64,000 bases of DNA from Liquidambar formosana (lineage: Eukaryota > Streptophyta > Magnoliopsida > Saxifragales > Altingiaceae). Every line of letters starts with the position of its first letter. Position 1 is the stretch's first letter. A program made the position numbers and the translations under genes. The stretch is taken from positions 30,595,859-30,659,858 of the forward strand of contig CM077824.1 of NCBI GenBank assembly GCA_039720395.1. The letters are read 5' to 3'. Shown here piece after piece: positions 59,460-64,000 of the stretch. Below the pieces are notes generated by a model. It was not told the origin of the DNA. It was given only the letters and a program-made list of their open reading frames with translations, and did not search any database.

Positions 59460-60351
59460 TATATGGTTTTCGAAGCGAAAATTGAGTCATCCAGACAAAT
59501 AACTCTATCTACAAAAGTACCAGTAACTGAAAGCAGATGCTAATGAAAATTGATCTTAGGAAGGAAACAGCCTAGTGAAGAATAATATCCAACAGGGTTC
59601 CTCATCCTACAAGTCTGAAAATACAAGTCCAACCAAACTCCTACATCTGAAGACTGACATCCAAGTTCCAACCATGCTATTTCTGTTTCTTTTCTTCACA
59701 AAGTGGCTTTGCAGAGTTTTTTTTGGGTTTTGTTGGGGGGGGGGGGGGGGAGGGGGTTGGAACTAAAAGGACCAGCAAGAGATTAAGGCCATGGGTAAGC
59801 AGCAATCAGAGAATTCTTAAGTAAACCAAATCAAGAAACAAAAATGAGTTTATTAATATCACAGAATTAATTTGGGTAAAAAAAATTGGCAAACAAGAGA
59901 TTAAGGCCATGGGTAAGTGGCGATCAGATACCCCACCACATCTGCTAAATCACTAGACATTCTGAGGCACCAATGACCACCACAGCCAAGCAGCAACCAG
60001 GCTCTGCAACTAAGATCGTGTACCTCCAATGACTCGTCTCTGCTCTTCAAAAAACATAAAATCTTGTCCTCCCACAAGGTGGTACAGAAAAACCTCAGTT
60101 CACATTCTTTTCTCCTTCACTCCAGCCTCCAGCCTGGAATGTCTTTCACTAACCAATGTTCTAATACTTCCACTCCAATATCCACATACTTCATTCTTGT
60201 CTCAAGAGATTTAGTTCATATTTTCACTTTCACTCATTTCCCTTTTCCATTCCCCACTTTCTTTTTGTCTCTTTTTCTTTTCCATCAATTTTTTTTTTTT
60301 CTCATTCCTTTTTCTGGGGACTTTTTTGAGTTTTTTTTCGTTTGGTTTCCC

Positions 60352-60382
<31 letters not shown>

Positions 60383-60720
60383 TTTCTTTTTTTTTTTTCC
60401 CCTTTTCTTTTAAATTTCAAGCATGCAAGTGTCATTTTTTCTCCTTTCTAAAGCAAGATTATTTAACACCACAATAAGATTCTGCCAACCCTCAAAGTTC
60501 AAGGTACAAATTCCAGTGCTTACATACAGAGAACTAGCTGGATAACAATGACCCTGCGATCATAGTGAGACATAAAGTCAAACCATGATTCAAACCCACA
60601 CTCTATACACAAAGCAGGAATCATAAGGAATATCAATTATTTCAGCGCCAAATAAGTCTATTTACAAAGACTGGGAACTTGAAGTTCATAAGTATCTGCA
60701 TCCATACCAAAGAGAGGATA
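59460..60720. other. Upstream intron or flank of PABPN, no exon found
   Basis: A G-run at 59736-59755, a duplicated phrase (AGATTAAGGCCATGGGTAAG at about 59780 and 59898) and a long CT/TTTTC-rich tract (60220-60420). The preceding PABPN exon (acidic coiled-coil part) could not be found. Confidence 0.45.
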
Positions 60721-60734
60721 CATATGAGGGCTGA

Positions 60735-60824
60735 TCAGGTGTGGGACGTCCCGCACTTCAGGGACACATCGCATGGCTCCCAGCTGTGAGATTATTTCCA
60801 GGACGTCCCGGACCTGATCAATCT
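60735..60824. repeat. Short inverted-repeat element (MITE-like)
   Basis: CTGATCAGGTGTGGGACGTCC at one end and GGACGTCCCGGACCTGATCA at the other are imperfect inverted copies around about 50 bp. The termini also contain GGGACGTCCC palindromes. Confidence 0.6.
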
Positions 60825-60832
60825 CGGGATAC

Positions 60833-60870
<38 letters not shown>

Positions 60871-61349
60871 GTGCAGTAAAAATCTTCACTATATCCACTT
60901 AGCAACAGTGGCACCACAAGCCCAAATTTCATCCATGAAGACTAAGTGTTAAGAATATCAATTGCTTTAATACCAAATGAACCTATTTAGAACATTGGGA
61001 ACTGAAGCCCAAATTTTCTATAGGTCCCATGAAGAATATAGAAGATCAATTGCCTCACAACCAAATGATAATGCTTATTCTCCCAAATCATGGAAAGTGT
61101 TAATATATATATATATATATGTGTGTGCATGTTGTAAGGTCCTAGTTTTTGTTTGTTGGCTAATTCCTATGCCAAAAACCATTTGGGTGTAAGATTACAA
61201 TGTCCATCATGTCGTGTTGTTTTGCGAAGAAGATTCGTGCATTAGGGCCTAGTTTTGAACCTTAGCTTTTGAGTCTCTTGTGAATATGTGCAGGAGCTCT
61301 GTACAACCCTTAAGGCATACATATCCCTAGTTACTTTCAGTGTTTTTGT

Positions 61350-61909
61350 ATGTGTCCAAATATCCCTAACGTACATAGTGGTATCAAACGCTTTTGTTGT
61401 GCCCAACTAGTGGTACCAAAGCCTAGATTAAAATATCCTGAGGAGTTTGTTAGTTTAAAGGGCCACACACGCCCTATGGTGAAAGAGGGTTACCAATACC
61501 CTATGTTGCGCAAGGGACTACATTCTCCCTATGTTATTGTTGTTAAGGGTTACACTCACCATATGATGAAGGGATTATTCCCTACGTTGATGAAAGGGTC
61601 ACACATATACCCTATTGTGAAGGAAAGATGCATGAAGATATTTTTTTGATTGAATTTATTTATTGCAGGTACTCATGGAAAACGAGAGAGTTCAAGTTTC
61701 AATTTCGTTCAAGATGGTGTTAGAAGATATTTTAAAGAAGCTAGATTTACCACCAAAGTTTTTCATTTGTCAGAAGTTTGGACCAGAACATGCTTCAGTT
61801 TATCAAGCGAGGTTGCAAATTTTCCATGAAGATCATACACACAAAATTTATGGGAAGACCGCCAATAGGAAAAAGGAAGCTGAACAGGAAGGCGTTCGAA
61901 GCAATCAAG
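61350..61909 (+). CDS. Repeat-rich open stretch and an isolated exon resembling a dsRNA-binding domain
   Basis: 61440-61640 holds about six degenerate 25-33 bp repeats (GGG..ACAC..CCCTATG.TGAAG) open in frame as KGHTRPMVKE, KGLHSPYV, KGYTHHMMK. After TTTATTGCAG, an exon at 61671-61909 reads VLEDILKKLDLPPKFF, FGPEHASVYQARLQIF and KTANRKKEAEQE before a CAAG/GTAATC donor. The GP.H...Y/F...V/I pattern with a terminal KKEAEQ fits a double-stranded-RNA-binding domain (alpha-beta-beta-beta-alpha) of about 70 residues, with the last helix cut by the intron. The rest of any gene is not visible. A TGGTACCAAAGCC site at 61412 resembles an LTR primer site, so retroelement capture is possible. Confidence 0.4.
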
Positions 61910-62094
61910 GTAATCTTTTGGTTTGTGGTTCTTTTGTGGGGTGTTGCATAATCAAGTTCTTGGAGAAATGCCTTTATTTTTTAAAAACCCTGGTCAACCG
62001 TTTGAACGACAGCCTTGTTTGTTCGAATGATAAGCTGAGAATTTGGTCTATTCTCGTGATGTCAAATTGTTGGATCATTGAGCTTGATCGTTGA

Positions 62095-62775
62095 AGAAAT
62101 GAATATACCGAGATTTTTGGTATTTCTCGAGATACTGATCGTTTGAACAATGCAATGACTGCAATTGGTCCTCTATTCTAAGCCATACAACCATTCAAAC
62201 GATTGACAAGTCCCAAGAAAATATTATCAAATACACTCCAAAAGTCCGAATCATAACAAATCTTTGTGTCCAAATCATAATAAATCTTTGGCAACCCACG
62301 TCTGCATACCATTTACAGCATGAAAAATATATACCATGGCTTCACTTGCTTTAGCTGGGGGAAAATCAAGGACATAGCGTAAGGAGCAGTCCAGGCAAGG
62401 CTCCAAACTGTTCTTAAGATACATCTTTCGAAGTATTGTTTGATTATTTTTAATATTTTAATGAAAATTCAAATAAATCTTAACAAGCTTATAGGTTGAG
62501 GGGGGTTAAGTTTTCATGACCCAAATATATGACCCAGGCTCAAGTTGGAAGCTTTTGGACCAAACCCACCCACCAAACAGAAACAATTTCTAGCTTTACA
62601 GCCAAGCATAGTTCTCTAAAACATATATATGTGTGCGCACGTGCGGGATTTATTATCAAAAAAAGTATTTAAAACCCTAACACTGCAGACATTTCCATGT
62701 ACAAACTCCAATGTCATGTACAGGGACGGAGCTAGAACTTTACTATAGGAAGGGAAGTTAATGAGCAGAAGAAAA
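62095..62775. other. Intergenic, no gene recognised
   Basis: AT-rich. A TGTGTGCGCACGTGCGGG patch lies at 62630-62646. GGGACGGAGCTAGAACTTTA at 62723 resembles another MITE end of the family at 62786. Confidence 0.4.
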
Positions 62776-62785
62776 TGAGCACAAA

Positions 62786-63119
62786 CAGGGGCGGAGCCAG
62801 GAGTTATCTCCAATGGGGGCACTGTGCTATGATTCTGTGAAGTGAGAACTGAATGCTCTAAATTTTTTTTTTAAAAAAAAAACTTACTTTTTGGTAATCA
62901 TTTTCTAATGTAATACCAAAAAAAGGATTTTTATGTCAACTTATTACAATGGATTTTATATATGCTAAAAATGACTACCATCTTCCTTTTTTTGGCACTA
63001 TATTGGTAAATAGTCACTAAATGGTAACTTATCCCAAAAAAAAAAAATTAAAAAAAAAAAAAAATTGTTTGAGGCCAGTGGGGGCACGTGCCCCCAAAGG
63101 CCCCCCCTGGCTTTGCCAT
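62786..63119. mobile_element. MITE, 334 bp, with perfect target duplication
   Basis: Ends CAGGGGCGGAGCCAGG and, complemented, ATGGCAAAGCCAGGGGG. TGAGCACAAA directly repeats on both sides (62776-62785 and 63120-63129). The interior is AT-rich without coding. A 9-10 bp duplication suggests a Mutator-type family, though the class is not proven. Confidence 0.8.
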
Positions 63120-63129
63120 TGAGCACAAA

Positions 63130-63664
63130 TCAAAAGGAAAAATCAGCTAAAAAGGAAAGCACAACAACCCTTACCTACTAGCTAAAGTTCCAATCAATAA
63201 ATGGAGTATATACATACATATTTATAAAGAGAAAGAGAGCCTTCACAATCTACGCCTGGTATAAAACTTTTAATTCTTACACTCACTTTTCAATGACTTC
63301 TTGTAGAATTCAAGTTTCGTTAAGCCCACCATTGGATTAGATATACCTCCCATATATGACATGCATGCTAAATATTTCATTGAGCGGGTGTCAATAGGCA
63401 GTTGATCAACAAACTCGCATTTCGTTTTATAAATAAAACTGTAATTCGGTACGTTATATGGAGGGGGTATTACTTAAGCTCCAATCAATCTAATATTTAT
63501 TGAGCAAGATGGGAAAGCACAGAAAAGATAATGCGACAGTGGACTTACAAAATGTGGGTCGTATAAAACATTATTAAGGAGTATTAAGAATAAAAAGTTT
63601 TAAACTAGGCGTAATTTGATCCAACCTCATCTATATATATAGAAAGAAAGATAGATAGATATGC

Positions 63665-63704
<40 letters not shown>

Positions 63705-64000
63705 AGAGAGAAAGAGAGACAGAGAGAGAGAGAAGAATATTGGCATGTGGCAAAAATGTTAAAAAAAAATTGAGAGGCAAAGGAAAAAAAAGAAAAAAAA
63801 AAAGAAACGGGATTCATATACAAGGGGAAAATTTAAAAATATATCTAAAATATGTATAGAAATTTATATATATATTTTTAATAAATAAATAAATAAATTG
63901 ATGAGGGCCAATTGACCCCCTTGCCACCACTTGGCTCCACCCGGGTGTATCCTACAATTTACCACATATTTTCACACCAAAATGCAAATATAGTAAAACT
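63130..64000. other. Intergenic with (GA)n and another MITE end
   Basis: A (GA)n at about 63668-63735. 63900-63950 (complement GGGTGGAGCCAAGTGGTGGC, then GGGGGTCAATTGGCCC) resembles the terminus of the same GGCGGAGCCA group of MITEs. No gene. Confidence 0.5.

Noticed and set aside
60064..60477. Phe/Ser-rich 137-codon open frame
   Set aside because: Composition effect of a TTTTC/CTTTT-rich tract, with a Lys/Arg-rich shadow on the other strand.

Overview
This is plant nuclear DNA, most likely from a dicot. It is AT-rich, its genes are split by GT-AG introns, and it carries hAT elements, a Helitron, L1-type LINE fragments, MITEs, LTR-retroelement pieces, a minisatellite and an integrated copy of a plant pararetrovirus (Caulimoviridae). 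There is no bacterial-style gene order. The species cannot be named from the sequence.

Layout. 2.4-39.3 kb, minus strand: a chain of short exons that join mostly in phase. It appears to be one unidentified host gene whose introns have filled with transposons. One intron (6.5-21.8 kb) holds a Russian-doll nest: an outer hAT element (7064-20698) is interrupted by a second, unrelated hAT (about 7949-16859), which is itself interrupted by a third hAT (10702-14882) of the SAME family as the outer one. The outer element also carries a 647-bp TATCGATA-rich insertion. Target-site duplications support each level. A second intron (24.3-37.9 kb) holds a non-autonomous hAT (25244-36148, perfect 8-bp duplication). 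Inside that, at a (TA)n tract, sits a decayed endogenous pararetrovirus (about 25483-33740) with movement, coat, protease, reverse transcriptase, RNase H and downstream ORF2 regions, plus a promoter block.

39.7-44.0 kb is a degenerate minisatellite of about 41- and 57-bp subunits. 43.6-53.2 kb is a direct tandem duplication of about 4.8 kb, roughly 99% identical, carrying two copies of a broken DnaJ/GFA2-like zinc-finger gene fragment and an L1 fragment. 54.6-58.7 kb is Helitron-derived with two recognisable 3' ends. 58.8-59.4 kb holds two exons of a nuclear poly(A)-binding protein gene (PABPN type), one with an apparent frameshift. 60-64 kb is intergenic with MITEs, microsatellites and an isolated exon that resembles a double-stranded-RNA-binding domain.

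No gene in the window is demonstrably complete. The coding content is mobile-element and viral relics plus partial or interrupted host genes. Evidence is by reading the sequence; no alignment or database search was run. Percent identities were counted by eye over the stated stretches.
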